Assembly (NCBI GenBank): GCA_964398295.1
Contig: CAYNMW010000002.1
Location: 5,529 to 69,528 of the forward strand
Origin: CALFUK01 sp964398295
Lineage (GTDB): Bacteria; Bacteroidota; Bacteroidia; Chitinophagales; Saprospiraceae
Reading direction: 5' to 3'
Length of the DNA stretch: 64,000 nucleotides
Within the stretch, counting starts at the first letter, position 1. Each line of letters begins with the position of its first letter. The position numbers were made by a program, and so were the translations under genes. Positions 18,240 to 28,072 of this stretch are shown piece by piece. Below the pieces are notes generated by a model. That model was not told the DNA's origin, did not search any database, and saw only the letters and a list, made by a program, of their open reading frames with translations.

Positions 18240-18733
18240 TCCTTCGACTACGGTCAGGGACCTGTTATTTGAGGACTGTGTCCTCAAAGTAATAAGATTG
18301 AATATGAACTGCTCTGAAGTTGCAAACTTCATAGAACCCGATAACAATTTCAAATACTAGTTAAAAAGTAATTCCTCGACTCCACGTTGTTCCGCTCGGA
18401 ATGACAGTGTGTATATACTGTTAATCAATGAATTACTCACTTGTCATAGATAGCGAAACGCGGTGTCCCCTCGACTAACTCGGGATGACAAATCAGACAA
18501 CTCGCCCAAACTTCTTATTTCTAAATACATTGTCATTCCGAACGAAACGCAGTGTAGTTGAGGAATAAACCATTACACACCACACTAATACTCAAAAACA
18601 ATTTCACATACTAGATAAGCGATAACACCTAATCGACTAGAACCTCCTTTTAGTCATTTGCCACTATTCAACAATCATTAGGATCAGATCTTCGAAGAGA
18701 ATTAACATTGTAAAACATTATTAATTATTGTAA
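18240..18733. repeat. Repeat-filled spacer between DUF4290 and murA
   Basis: No coding sequence is visible. It holds a hairpin TTTGAGGAC-TGT-GTCCTCAAA (18268-18288), a GAAGTT/AACTTC palindrome (18312-18334), an inverted pair of 35-bp elements (18372-18406 and 18531-18565) and a hybrid copy bounded by TGTCAT and ATGACA (18442-18490). A 22-bp imperfect direct repeat (18343-18364 and 18597-18618, 20 of 22 identical) brackets the inverted pair. This looks like nested insertion of small non-autonomous elements. Confidence 0.65.
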
Positions 18734-18741
18734 TATGTTTG
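18734..18741 (+). promoter_or_regulatory. -7 element of murA
   Basis: TATGTTTG matches TAnnTTTG, with TTG at 18708-18710 (23-nt spacing). The element contains the upstream in-frame ATG at 18735, so that ATG cannot be on the transcript. This supports translation from ATG 18783. Confidence 0.55.
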
Positions 18742-18782
18742 TCGATCCAATTACCTTAGTTCCTTCGATTAAAAATCTTGAC

Positions 18783-20096
18783 ATGTCAAATGCTTTTAGA
18801 GTACAGGGTGGAAATAGTCTATCTGGTGAAATCATACCACAAGGGGCCAAAAACGAAGCCTTACAGGTATTGTGTGCAGTGCTACTTACGGATGAAGAAG
18901 TCACAATCAGCAACCTCCCAAATATTTTGGATGTCCAACGCTTGATCACATTGATTGATGGACTTGGGGTAGAGGTGAAGAAGATAACTGACCATGAGTA
19001 TGTATTTAAAGCTGAAGCTGTAGATCTTGATTACTTTGCCTCTGAAGAATATCAGACCAATGCAAAAAAGATAAGGGGCTCCGTGATGCTGATGGGACCT
19101 TTACTTGCTCGATACAAGAAGGCCTTTTTGCCAAAACCTGGTGGTGACAAAATTGGCAGAAGAAACTTAGATACTCACTTCCATGGATTTACAAAGCTTG
19201 GCGCTAAGTTTATCTATGACGAAGCAGAAGATAAATATTTGTTAGAGGGCTCAGAGCTCAAAGGTCAGTTTGTACTGATGGATGAAATATCTGTTACAGG
19301 TACGGCAAACCTTGTCATGGCTGCTGTACTAGCGGAAGGTCAAACAGAAATCTACAATGCTGCTTGTGAGCCTTATGTGCAGCAATTGAGTAAGATGCTA
19401 AACAAAATGGGCGCCGACATTAGCGGCATTGGCTCCAATAGATTGATCATTAATGGGGTGACAAAACTTGGCGGAACAACACACAAAGTCGCTCCAGACA
19501 TGATCGAAATAGGAAGCTTTATTGGTTTGGCTGCAATGACTCAGTCAGACATCACTATCAAAGGAGCTTACGAAGCAGACCTAGGTATCATCCCAAGAAC
19601 ATTTGAAAAAATTGGAGTCAAACTTGAAAAGAACGGGACAGATCTCATTATTCCAAAGCAAGAAAAATATGAAATCAGTTCATTTATTGACGGGTCAATT
19701 TTGACCGTGTATGATTCACCATGGCCAGGCTTTACCCCAGACTTGATGAGTATTCTTTTGGTAATGGCAACCCAGGCAAAAGGAAGCGTCTTAATACATC
19801 AAAAAATGTTTGAAAGTCGACTCTTCTTTGTGGACAAACTGATCGATATGGGAGCCAAGATCATTTTATGTGATCCACATCGTGCAACTGTAATTGGCCT
19901 CAATAGAGAATCTCAACTCAGAGGCATTACGATGAGCTCACCAGATATCAGAGCTGGGGTTGCTTTATTGATCGCTGCTCTATCTGCAAATGGCACAAGT
20001 ACCATTCTCAATATCCAACAAATTGACAGAGGTTATCAATCGATCGATACCAGACTCAGAGCAATTGGTGCTGATATAGAACGAATAGAGGTTTAA
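18783..20096 (+). CDS. murA: UDP-N-acetylglucosamine 1-carboxyvinyltransferase
   Basis: First enzyme of muropeptide synthesis; it transfers enolpyruvate from PEP to UDP-GlcNAc in the cytosol. The 437-residue product starts MSNAFRVQGGNSLSGEI with the PQGAKNEAL substrate loop (residues 19-27) and follows the EPSP-synthase-like double domain to SIDTRLRAIGADIERIEV. The active-site loop reads KPGGDKIGRR: Asp122 stands where most MurA enzymes have the Cys that fosfomycin alkylates, so natural fosfomycin insensitivity is expected. The start is chosen from the promoter position and the family N-terminus; an ATG at 18735 would add 16 residues. Confidence 0.95.
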   Translation: MSNAFRVQGGNSLSGEIIPQGAKNEALQVLCAVLLTDEEVTISNLPNILDVQRLITLIDGLGVEVKKITDHEYVFKAEAVDLDYFASEEYQTNAKKIRGSVMLMGPLLARYKKAFLPKPGGDKIGRRNLDTHFHGFTKLGAKFIYDEAEDKYLLEGSELKGQFVLMDEISVTGTANLVMAAVLAEGQTEIYNAACEPYVQQLSKMLNKMGADISGIGSNRLIINGVTKLGGTTHKVAPDMIEIGSFIGLAAMTQSDITIKGAYEADLGIIPRTFEKIGVKLEKNGTDLIIPKQEKYEISSFIDGSILTVYDSPWPGFTPDLMSILLVMATQAKGSVLIHQKMFESRLFFVDKLIDMGAKIILCDPHRATVIGLNRESQLRGITMSSPDIRAGVALLIAALSANGTSTILNIQQIDRGYQSIDTRLRAIGADIERIEV

Positions 20097-20341
20097 GGCT
20101 TTGCAATAAAACAAGCTGTGGTTCATTGATGTTAAACGAAATCTTATAAGAATCACTCTCTTGCATCTCTCACCAGGGAGACAGCCCTTCTGTTCCTCCC
20201 AATATTCGTGTCCAAGCGGACACAAGTGAAGAGGACGCGATACTTGATAGCACATGCTTATTTAATGTCATATCATGTCAATGCAAAACAATTGTGTTAA
20301 TTATTCCAACAAACACCGTAATGTCATGAAATCAAATGTCT
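20097..20341. other. Non-coding spacer with a decayed repeat and a hairpin
   Basis: It contains a degenerate copy of the CACCCTCTTGCATCTCCC repeat (20153-20187) and a perfect hairpin GTGTCC-AAGC-GGACAC (20208-20223) without a T-tail. I see no gene. Confidence 0.5.
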
Positions 20342-20349
20342 TATATTTG
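20342..20349 (+). promoter_or_regulatory. -7 element before the secreted nuclease gene
   Basis: TATATTTG matches TAnnTTTG. The predicted start near 20354 lies past the in-frame ATG at 20351, so translation should begin at ATG 20378. Confidence 0.55.
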
Positions 20350-20377
20350 AATGCTACCCAAACATGACTCAAATCGT

Positions 20378-23071
20378 ATGATTAGATTTATTTGGATATT
20401 CTTCACCTTAATTTCTTTTTGTCTTTCGACTAATGCCCAAACAAGCCTGTCTCCCGGAGATATCGTGGTAATTTCAATCGGTGGTGACAGTAAGTCCTTT
20501 AGGTTCGTTCCTTTGGTGAATTTAAGTGCTGGCACAGAAATATACTTTACAGACTCCGGGTGGATAGGTCCAGGATTCAGGGCTGCGGAAGGGGCAGTAA
20601 AATACACAGCCCCTGCTTTGGTTCTAGCAGGAACAAATATCGAATATGTTGCAGGTGCTGCAAACTTTACAGTAGTAAATGATGTAAATGTTGGGACCAA
20701 TGGCTTTTTATTAAGTACTAGCGGTGATCAAGTGCTGGCCTTTCAAGGAAGTCCAAGTGCCCCTAATTTCATCTATGCAGTGCAATCAAATAGTACGCAA
20801 TGGCAGGCTTCTGCTACAAATTCTAACACCTCAGGATTACCTAGTGGACTTACTAATGGAGTAAATGCAATCGCTTATGGTTCTGGCCCAGGAGCTGGTG
20901 ATGAATTTGACAATATCTGGTACGATTGCTCAATTACCGATGGTACGCCTACGGCAGTTTTAAGTGCAGTATCAAACCAAAATAATTGGATGGGAGATAA
21001 CGTCATGTACACTCCTTGTACAACTAACTTCTTTAACGGAGGCGGCAATGGTGGCAATCCCACCACTCTTTTCATCCATGAGATCCAAGGCAGTGGGAGT
21101 ACTGTGACTAATTCTGGAGCAACTGTTATCGTAGAAGGTGTCGTGGTAGGAGACTATCAGTTATCCAACGAATTGTTTGGATTTTTTATCCAGGAAGAAA
21201 CAACTGATGAAGATGGAGATCCGCTCACTTCAGAAGGTATTTTTGTTTTTTGCAATACCTGTCCTGTTGATGTGATGGAAGGAGATCTTGTACAAGTAGA
21301 AGGAGTCGCTGGTGAATTTTTCGACATGAGCCAAATCGATGCATCCGCAGGTACAGTGACTAAAGTCTCTTCAGGCAATATTGGTTTAGTTACACCAGCA
21401 GTGGTCAACTTGCCTGTCGCAACGGGCACCGATCAACTTAACACATTCGAAGCTATAGAGGGAATGATGGCAAGTTTCGCCAATCCCTTAACCGTGACAG
21501 AGCACTTTCAATTAGCTAGGTTTGGACAATTGACGCTTTCAGTCAACGGCAAACAGAGACAATTTACCCAGGATAATCTTCCGAGTGCAGCAGGTTATGC
21601 CTTGCATCAAACAGATATTGCAAGACATCGAATCATCCTTGATGATTACAACAACCTTGAGAATATTGACCCTGTCATTCATCCAGAGCCCGGTAACTTT
21701 TCTGTCAACAATACAGTCAGAGGAGGAGCAACAGTTGGCAATTTGGTTGGAGTGATGCATTGGTCATTTGCTGGAATTGGAGGGACAAATGCTTGGAGAG
21801 TCCGACCGATGAAGACAAATCCTGTTTCATTTACTGATAGTAATCCAAGGCCACCAAATCCTGCAAACAATGATGATCTTAGAATCGTCAGTTTCAATGT
21901 CTTGAATTATTTTAATGGAAATGGAAGCGGAGGTGGATTCCCTACTGCAAGAGGAGCACATAGTGTAGCTGAATTTAATAGACAATCTGATAAAATTGTA
22001 CAAGCTTTAATTTCATTGAATGCTGATGTAGTCGGATTGATAGAGTTAGAGAATGATTATAACTCAGGGGCAAATAGTGCTATTGCTTCATTAGTAAATG
22101 ATTTAAATACAACTCTTGGAAGTGCAACATATCAATATGTCAACCCAGGAGGCAATATTGGATCTGACCAAATTACAAATGGATTTATTTACAAAACGAG
22201 TACTGTAGGCTTAATCGGCAATCATCAAATATTGGATACTCCAGCATTTTTAGACCCTAATAACACAGGTTCAGATAGAAATAGACCAGCGCTTGCACAA
22301 ACTTTTCAAATTGTAGATGCTAACAACCCAGGTTTTGCGGAAAGACTTACCGTAGTTGTCAACCACTTTAAATCAAAAGGTAGTTCATGTGGTGCCGGAG
22401 ACGATGATACCACTACTGGACAAGGGAACTGTAATGGCACAAGAACGGGAGCATCAAATGCCTTGATTAATTGGTTGAACACAGACCCGACTGGAAGTGG
22501 AGATCCTGATTTTGTAGTCGTAGGCGATCTCAATGCCTATGCAATGGAAGATCCAATTGTGGCTTTTACAAATGCAGGTTATGTCGACCATGTCAATGCA
22601 GGAATCACAGATGCAAGTAGCTTTGTTTTTAGTGGAGAATGGGGTACACTAGATTATATCTTGACAAGTGCAAGTTTGTCAGCAAATGTCACAACTGTAG
22701 ATATTTGGAACATCAATGCAGATGAGTCTTCATTGCTTGATTATAATGATACGGTATTGGATCCGGGAGAATCAGCATTTGAGGCGAAACCAAGTACCAA
22801 TCCATTATACAATGGAGATGAATTCAGATCTTCCGATCACGATCCTACTCTAATAGGCTTTGAATTTGGAAGTAACTGTCTTTTTCTTTTACCCGTTAAT
22901 AATGTTGTACCCTCTGCATTATATGAAGCGAGTCATACGGTAATCTCAGATGGTTTCATTCCTAGTCCGAATGTTGTTGAGTATTCTGCTGGCAACCAAG
23001 TTGTATTGGAAGCTGGTTTTGAAGTCCAAGAAGGAGCAGAATTTCATGGATATATCCTTGGCTGCAATTAA
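20378..23071 (+). CDS. Secreted ExeM/NucH-type nuclease with C-terminal sorting-like domain
   Basis: An 897-residue exported protein (signal peptide MIRFIWIFFTLISFCLSTNAQ). After a beta-rich N-terminal module (about 25-200) comes an OB-like segment (FIHEIQGSGS...VVVGDYQL, about 230-330). An endonuclease/exonuclease/phosphatase domain (about 500-830) follows with LRIVSFNVLNYF, VVGLIELEND (metal Glu), VVVNHFKSKG, VVVGDLNAYAMEDP and the terminal SSDHDPTL His. This is the layout of extracellular DNases such as ExeM. The last 60 residues (VLEAGFEVQEGAEFHGYILGCN) form a domain shared with two other secreted proteins here, and probably target it to type IX secretion. It likely scavenges phosphate or nucleotides from DNA. 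Confidence 0.9.
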   Translation: MIRFIWIFFTLISFCLSTNAQTSLSPGDIVVISIGGDSKSFRFVPLVNLSAGTEIYFTDSGWIGPGFRAAEGAVKYTAPALVLAGTNIEYVAGAANFTVVNDVNVGTNGFLLSTSGDQVLAFQGSPSAPNFIYAVQSNSTQWQASATNSNTSGLPSGLTNGVNAIAYGSGPGAGDEFDNIWYDCSITDGTPTAVLSAVSNQNNWMGDNVMYTPCTTNFFNGGGNGGNPTTLFIHEIQGSGSTVTNSGATVIVEGVVVGDYQLSNELFGFFIQEETTDEDGDPLTSEGIFVFCNTCPVDVMEGDLVQVEGVAGEFFDMSQIDASAGTVTKVSSGNIGLVTPAVVNLPVATGTDQLNTFEAIEGMMASFANPLTVTEHFQLARFGQLTLSVNGKQRQFTQDNLPSAAGYALHQTDIARHRIILDDYNNLENIDPVIHPEPGNFSVNNTVRGGATVGNLVGVMHWSFAGIGGTNAWRVRPMKTNPVSFTDSNPRPPNPANNDDLRIVSFNVLNYFNGNGSGGGFPTARGAHSVAEFNRQSDKIVQALISLNADVVGLIELENDYNSGANSAIASLVNDLNTTLGSATYQYVNPGGNIGSDQITNGFIYKTSTVGLIGNHQILDTPAFLDPNNTGSDRNRPALAQTFQIVDANNPGFAERLTVVVNHFKSKGSSCGAGDDDTTTGQGNCNGTRTGASNALINWLNTDPTGSGDPDFVVVGDLNAYAMEDPIVAFTNAGYVDHVNAGITDASSFVFSGEWGTLDYILTSASLSANVTTVDIWNINADESSLLDYNDTVLDPGESAFEAKPSTNPLYNGDEFRSSDHDPTLIGFEFGSNCLFLLPVNNVVPSALYEASHTVISDGFIPSPNVVEYSAGNQVVLEAGFEVQEGAEFHGYILGCN

Positions 23072-23406
23072 TCTATAAATTATATGTGCGTAGCCCATTC
23101 GAGTGGTATTCCATCATACAAAAACAGCAAAAAGTAAATCTTCACATTAGACGTATTTCTTTAATATTAATAGTTGATTTTATCCAACAGATCAACAGTA
23201 ATTGATGTTGTTTGGCTAAAGAAAATCTTTTAGTGTTAAGCTTACATTATCATCGTATTACGAAGTGGAAAGTTGAAGCTTAAGTGCATACAATTAATCT
23301 ATATTTGCAATTTTTACAAGCAAAGGACTGGGTTTAGCAATTCATGTTAGGTGACTTGGTTTTTTTTGCGGTTCATAAATAATAAGCAAAGAGATATCGT
23401 ATACAA
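23072..23406. other. Intergenic spacer with a -7 element for chrA
   Basis: No gene is seen. TATATTTG at 23300-23307 matches the Bacteroidota -7 element, with TTG at 23273-23275 (24-nt spacing). The predicted start is about 95 nt before chrA. Nothing else stands out. Confidence 0.45.
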
Positions 23407-24549
23407 ATGAAGAAACCAGTAGATTCCTCATCCAAAAAAGGGTCACTCAAAGAAATTGCCCAACTTTTTTTCAAATTAGGACTCATCGCTTTCGGAGGAC
23501 CAGCATCTCATGTAGCCATGATGGAAGATGAAGTGGTGAAGAAAAGGAAATGGATGACGCAAGAACATTTCTTGGATTTAATGGGTGCGACTAATTTAAT
23601 TCCAGGCCCAAATTCAACAGAAATGACGATGCACTGTGGTCATGAACGAGGTGGCTGGAAAGGTCTTTTTGTGGCAGGTATTTGTTTCATTTTCCCAGCA
23701 GTTGTCATCACTTGTATTTTTGCTTGGGCATTTGTGAAGTATGGCCAACTACCTGAAGTAGAACCATTTATTTATGGGATTAAAGCAGCGGTCATTGCCA
23801 TCATTCTCAGTGCATCATATCGGCTTGGTAAAAAGGCCATCAAAAACAACATGCTCGCTGTCTTGGGCTTGTTAACGCTTGCCGCCTGTCTATTTGGTGT
23901 CAACGAGATAGCCGCTTTATTTGCTTGTGGATTTATCGGTCTTGCCATTCATTTTGCTAAAAGCAGTATGGCATCTGCGAATAGTTTTTCGCCCTTCCTG
24001 TTGCCTTTGTTCTTCGCCCAAGTTAGTGTCGGACCTGGAAAAATCTTATTGACCTTTTTAAAAGTCGGCGCGATCCTCTATGGAAGTGGCTATGTCCTGT
24101 TTGCATTTTTAGATACTGAGTTGGTATCGAATGGATGGTTGACGCGTCAAGAGCTCTTAGATGCAGTGGCTGTTGGCCAGTTCACGCCTGGTCCAGTATT
24201 GTCTACTGCCACCTTTATAGGATATCAAATGAATGGAATTTATGGAGCATTAGCAGCAACAATAGGTATTTTTTTACCATCATTCTTTTTCGTTTTATTG
24301 TTAAATCCACTGATTCCTAAGATGCGGAAATCTAAATGGATAAGTGCATTTTTAGATGCCGTCAATGTGGCCGCCGTCGCATTGATTGTCGCAGTCTGTA
24401 TCGAGATGGGAAAAGAGACTTTGACGGATTGGCGAACGATGACGATAGCTGTAGCAAGCTTGATTGTAGTTTTTGGCTTTAAGAAACTCAACAGTGCATA
24501 TATCGTTTTAGGCGGAGCGCTACTAGGTTATATATTAACATTATTTTAA
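23407..24549 (+). CDS. chrA: Chromate transporter, two-domain (CHR) type
   Basis: A 380-residue inner-membrane protein of the long-chain CHR family, which exports chromate by proton antiport in characterised members. Both halves carry the duplicated motif: FKLGLIAFGGPASHVAMMEDEVV with LIPGPNSTEMTMHCGHERGG (residues 18-80), then FLKVGAILYGSGYVLFAFLDTELV with AVGQFTPGPVLSTATFIGY (about 215-280). About ten to eleven membrane segments are visible. There is no regulator or sulfate gene nearby, so the physiological substrate (chromate or another oxyanion) is not certain. Confidence 0.9.
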   Translation: MKKPVDSSSKKGSLKEIAQLFFKLGLIAFGGPASHVAMMEDEVVKKRKWMTQEHFLDLMGATNLIPGPNSTEMTMHCGHERGGWKGLFVAGICFIFPAVVITCIFAWAFVKYGQLPEVEPFIYGIKAAVIAIILSASYRLGKKAIKNNMLAVLGLLTLAACLFGVNEIAALFACGFIGLAIHFAKSSMASANSFSPFLLPLFFAQVSVGPGKILLTFLKVGAILYGSGYVLFAFLDTELVSNGWLTRQELLDAVAVGQFTPGPVLSTATFIGYQMNGIYGALAATIGIFLPSFFFVLLLNPLIPKMRKSKWISAFLDAVNVAAVALIVAVCIEMGKETLTDWRTMTIAVASLIVVFGFKKLNSAYIVLGGALLGYILTLF

Positions 24550-24681
24550 TATGATAATTTGGTCTAACAACTAAGCATAAATGAGGCCCTAATTTGACTA
24601 ATAATTATTATGATTAGATAACTGTTTGGTAACATTCAGTAAACATAGGAAGAGCATTTTTGTAGCACAAATGTAAAACCA

Positions 24682-25893
24682 ATGAGAATTACCCGTTTTA
24701 GCCTGTTTGTGTGTGTGTTAGCAATTTCCATCTCCGCAAGTTCACAAACAATTTATCCTAAGTTTGGGAAAGGCTTGCAAATCACTGCTCAAGATTCTTC
24801 CTTTTATATGAGGATTGGCTTTAGATTCCAAACACTATTCGCAAATGAATGGAATTTAGAAGATGACCAGTTATCTGGATTGAGCGATCACGAATCAGCG
24901 ATTTTTATTAGAAGATCTAGATTAAAATTTGATGGTTATGCACTTACGCCTAAATTAAAGTATAAAGCCGAGTTGTCATTATCGAATAGAGATAATGGTG
25001 GTGGTAATAGTGATCGATTCAGCAATGCAGCCAATATTATTTTGGATGCTGCTGTAGAATGGAATTTCTACAAAAATTTATCTATTTGGGCGGGGCAAGG
25101 TAAATATCCAGGTAATAGAGAAAGAATTATTTCATCTGGAAATCTTCAATTTGTTGATCGATCAAGATTAAATTCAAGACTGACTTTGGATCGTGATGTC
25201 GGTGTGATGTTGAAAAATAAATCCTATTTCGGAGATGAGTTCATTTTGAAACAAATTATCGCAATCGGCTCTGGAGAAGGTAAGAATATCACCAGCGGAA
25301 ATATTGGAGGTCATGCTTATACATTCAAATTGGAAGCCCTTCCATTTGGAGAATTTGCATCTAAGGGTGATTACACAGGATCAGATACAAAGTTTGAACC
25401 AAGACCTAAGTTAGCCATTGCTGTTGCTTACGATACAAACATAAATGCAGGAAGAACAAGAGGACGGACTGGCAGCTTTTTCACTGATGGGAATGAAAAC
25501 CCATTTGGTAAAACCTTAAATTCATTTTTTGCTGATCTTATGTTTAAATATGATGGGTTATCTGTAATGATTGAATATGCAAATCGGCAAACCAGCGATG
25601 GAAGTCCATTTATAGTAAATGATGATGGCGGTGACATTGCAACGTATTATACTGGTTCTGCTACGAACATTGCCGTTGGTAAGTTTCTAAGTGACAGCTT
25701 TGAAGTTGCTCTTCGGTATACAAATGTGCAACCTCAAGAAGGCGTTGCAAGCAATGAAAATCAATACACACTTGGATTTTCAAAATATGTTGTAGGTCAT
25801 AAATTGAAAGTCCAAACAGATATATTATATAGAGAAATAGAAACAAGTGAAGACGATCTTATTTATCGATTACAAATGGATATACATTTTTAA
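24682..25893 (+). CDS. OprO/OprP-like phosphate-selective porin
   Basis: A 403-residue outer-membrane barrel with a signal peptide (MRITRFSLFVCVLAISISASSQ). The mature part starts SQTIYPKFGKGLQITAQD and continues in regular amphipathic strands (MRIGFRFQTLFAN, FIRRSRLKFDGYALTPKLKY, LDAAVEWNF, SIWAGQGKYPGNRE). RSRLKFDGY and WAGQGKYP are typical of the OprO/OprP family. It ends with YRLQMDIHF, a C-terminal aromatic for BAM recognition. It lies 33 nt before a Na/Pi cotransporter, strongly suggesting an outer-to-inner-membrane phosphate uptake unit. Confidence 0.85.
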   Translation: MRITRFSLFVCVLAISISASSQTIYPKFGKGLQITAQDSSFYMRIGFRFQTLFANEWNLEDDQLSGLSDHESAIFIRRSRLKFDGYALTPKLKYKAELSLSNRDNGGGNSDRFSNAANIILDAAVEWNFYKNLSIWAGQGKYPGNRERIISSGNLQFVDRSRLNSRLTLDRDVGVMLKNKSYFGDEFILKQIIAIGSGEGKNITSGNIGGHAYTFKLEALPFGEFASKGDYTGSDTKFEPRPKLAIAVAYDTNINAGRTRGRTGSFFTDGNENPFGKTLNSFFADLMFKYDGLSVMIEYANRQTSDGSPFIVNDDGGDIATYYTGSATNIAVGKFLSDSFEVALRYTNVQPQEGVASNENQYTLGFSKYVVGHKLKVQTDILYREIETSEDDLIYRLQMDIHF

Positions 25894-25926
25894 GAATTTT
25901 TAATTTAACTTCAAAACCAACTTATC

Positions 25927-27642
25927 ATGGAATTCGGTTTCTGGGACATACTACAAATATTAGGCGCACTTGCTTTTTTCATCTACGGGATGAAATTAAT
26001 GAGTGAGGGTATTCAACGAGCTGCAGGTTCGCAACTTAGAAATATCCTAAGGTCAATGACAAAGAACAGGTTCTTGGGTGTATTTACAGGCTTCCTCATT
26101 ACTGCTTTGGTACAATCTTCTTCTGCGACAACTGTGATGACTGTATCTTTTGTAAATGCTGGTTTGCTTTCTTTGGTAGAATCTGCAGGAGTCATGATGG
26201 GAGCGAATATTGGTACAACTGTAACAGGTTGGATTATTGCACTCTTAGGGTTTAAAGTTAAATTGAGTGCATACTCGATTCCTTTGCTTGCATTAGGCGT
26301 ACCTCTACATTTTTCAAGTAAAGGAAAGAGAAAATATTGGGGAGAATTTCTCATCGGATTTGCAATCTTGTTTTTAGGCTTATCTTATTTGAAGAATGCT
26401 GTCCCAGATATAGGCGGAAGTGGTGCTCTAGAATGGATTAAAAGTTTTTCTCAATACGGCATCTTATCAAGAATATTCTTTGTATTCGTTGGTGCACTTG
26501 TCACTATAATTGTACAATCATCAAGTGCTGCAATGGCAATTACATTGACGCTTGTGTATGCGGGATGGTTGCCATTAGAGGTTGCTGCGGCGATGGTTCT
26601 TGGAGAAAATATTGGAACAACAATTACTGCAGAACTCGCATCTGTTGTTGGTAATACAAATGCAAAACGATCGGCGAGAATACATTCTATGTTCAATATA
26701 ATTGGTGTAACCTGGATGGTGTTTTTATTACCATGGGCGATGGATATCATTACGACGATCGTAGAGAATTTCACACATATCTTTGAGAGCAATGCAAAGA
26801 TCAAAACAAAGGATCTTTCTGAAGCTAATATTATGAATACCTATAAGTTAGCGGCATTCCATACATTATTTAATATCACAAACGTAATACTCTTAATTGG
26901 CTTTGTGCCATGGTTGGTGAAGGCTGCAATCTGGTCAGTGAAGGGATCAGATGAAGATAAAGATGATTTCTCATTGAAGTTTATCGGTACAGCTAGTAAG
27001 ACTCCTGAGTTAGCCATTCTAGAATTACAAAAAGAATCTGGTCACTTTGGAGAAGTTACCGCTCGCATGTCAGAATTTACAAGAAATTTAATCAATACAG
27101 TAGAGCCCAAGGGCCAGAAGAAAATGCTAAAAAAGATTAAAAAGTATGAGAAAATAACTGACAGAATGGAAGAGGAAATGACTGAATACGTAACCAAAAT
27201 TGGCAATAGAGAAGTGACACCAAGTACCAGTCAAAGTCTACGATCTGTAATCAATATATGCAATGACCTAGAAAGAATTGGAGATGTATATTTCCAAATT
27301 TCTAAAACCATAGAATTGAAAAATGAGGAGAACACATATTTCACTCAAAAGCAAAGAGACAATCTTAATGCAATGAGTGACTTGGTTGATGACGCCTTCA
27401 ATACCATGGTAGAAAATTTGAATAATCCTAATTATGCGAATGTCACAAAAGACGTCGCGAAGCAAAAGGAAAAAGCAATTAACGCATTTAGAAACGAACT
27501 CAGAGATGAGCATCTCACCAATCTTGGTAAAGATGATTACAATGTAAAATCAGCAATGATTTACAACAACATCTTCCATGCTTTAGAAAGAGTCGGAGAT
27601 CATATTATCAATGTCACTGAAGCGGTAATTGGTGAAATCTAA
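25927..27642 (+). CDS. Na+/phosphate cotransporter with C-terminal PhoU-like domain
   Basis: A 571-residue inner-membrane protein of the NptA/PNaS family. The duplicated signature occurs as TALVQSSSATTVMTVSFVNAG (about residues 58-78) and TIIVQSSSAAMAITLTLVYAG (about 195-215), each followed by GANIGTT/GENIGTT. These QSSS repeats form the transport core for Na+-driven phosphate import. Residues 355-571 are helical with two PhoU-type repeats (LVDDAFNTMVENL, NIFHALERVGDHIINV), the cytosolic regulatory part. It is co-transcribed after the porin and followed by a strong terminator. Confidence 0.93.
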   Translation: MEFGFWDILQILGALAFFIYGMKLMSEGIQRAAGSQLRNILRSMTKNRFLGVFTGFLITALVQSSSATTVMTVSFVNAGLLSLVESAGVMMGANIGTTVTGWIIALLGFKVKLSAYSIPLLALGVPLHFSSKGKRKYWGEFLIGFAILFLGLSYLKNAVPDIGGSGALEWIKSFSQYGILSRIFFVFVGALVTIIVQSSSAAMAITLTLVYAGWLPLEVAAAMVLGENIGTTITAELASVVGNTNAKRSARIHSMFNIIGVTWMVFLLPWAMDIITTIVENFTHIFESNAKIKTKDLSEANIMNTYKLAAFHTLFNITNVILLIGFVPWLVKAAIWSVKGSDEDKDDFSLKFIGTASKTPELAILELQKESGHFGEVTARMSEFTRNLINTVEPKGQKKMLKKIKKYEKITDRMEEEMTEYVTKIGNREVTPSTSQSLRSVINICNDLERIGDVYFQISKTIELKNEENTYFTQKQRDNLNAMSDLVDDAFNTMVENLNNPNYANVTKDVAKQKEKAINAFRNELRDEHLTNLGKDDYNVKSAMIYNNIFHALERVGDHIINVTEAVIGEI

Positions 27643-27686
27643 ATGCTAGTGTAAACGATCAAATAAAAGAGATAATTATTATGTTG

Positions 27687-27720
27687 AAAGGCTGTTCTGA
27701 AAAGAACGGCCTTTTTTTAT
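27687..27720 (+). terminator. Rho-independent terminator after the Na/Pi cotransporter gene
   Basis: AAAGGCTGTTC (27687-27697) pairs with GAACGGCCTTT (27704-27714, one G-U pair), followed by TTTTATTC. It ends the porin-cotransporter transcript. Confidence 0.85.
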
Positions 27721-27959
27721 TCAAGGCGTGTTTTTTCTCCGTTCAAGTCGTTTAAACACTCACCACATTCATTCCAACACAATTCACTAAGTAAATTGAA
27801 CGTCATAAACTTACGCATCCTAACAATTGCCTTATTCGCCGTCCAAATGGTTTTAACCGATTTTAAATTCGGGTACCTATCTGAGCCTTTTCTAAATACG
27901 CAATTCTTAGAGCGACCCCAAGTATTGTGACACAGTTTGTTGATTCAGGATCTTCCCAC
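27717..27959 (-). pseudogene. Possible decayed coding remnant
   Basis: The minus strand has a stop-free stretch of about 72 codons ending at 27717 (includes WGRSKNCVFRKGSDRYPNLK and ends LNDLNGEKTRLE) without a usable start. A second frame upstream reads FESRWEQSGKILNQQ before a stop. It looks coding-like in composition but matches no family I know. The rest of this 430-base spacer shows nothing else. Confidence 0.25.
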
Positions 27960-28072
27960 TCTGCTCCCAGCGGCTTTCAAAGATTATCAGATATTTTAAA
28001 ATAAAAATTATTAGAAATAGGACTTTTTAAATCTTTTAAAGTACCTGTTGCTCGTAGAGATATAAATTATAA

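Noticed and set aside
20153..20223. Riboswitch or structured RNA before the nuclease gene
   Set aside because: The only structures are a decayed repeat and a 6-bp hairpin, both upstream of the predicted transcription start at about 20354.
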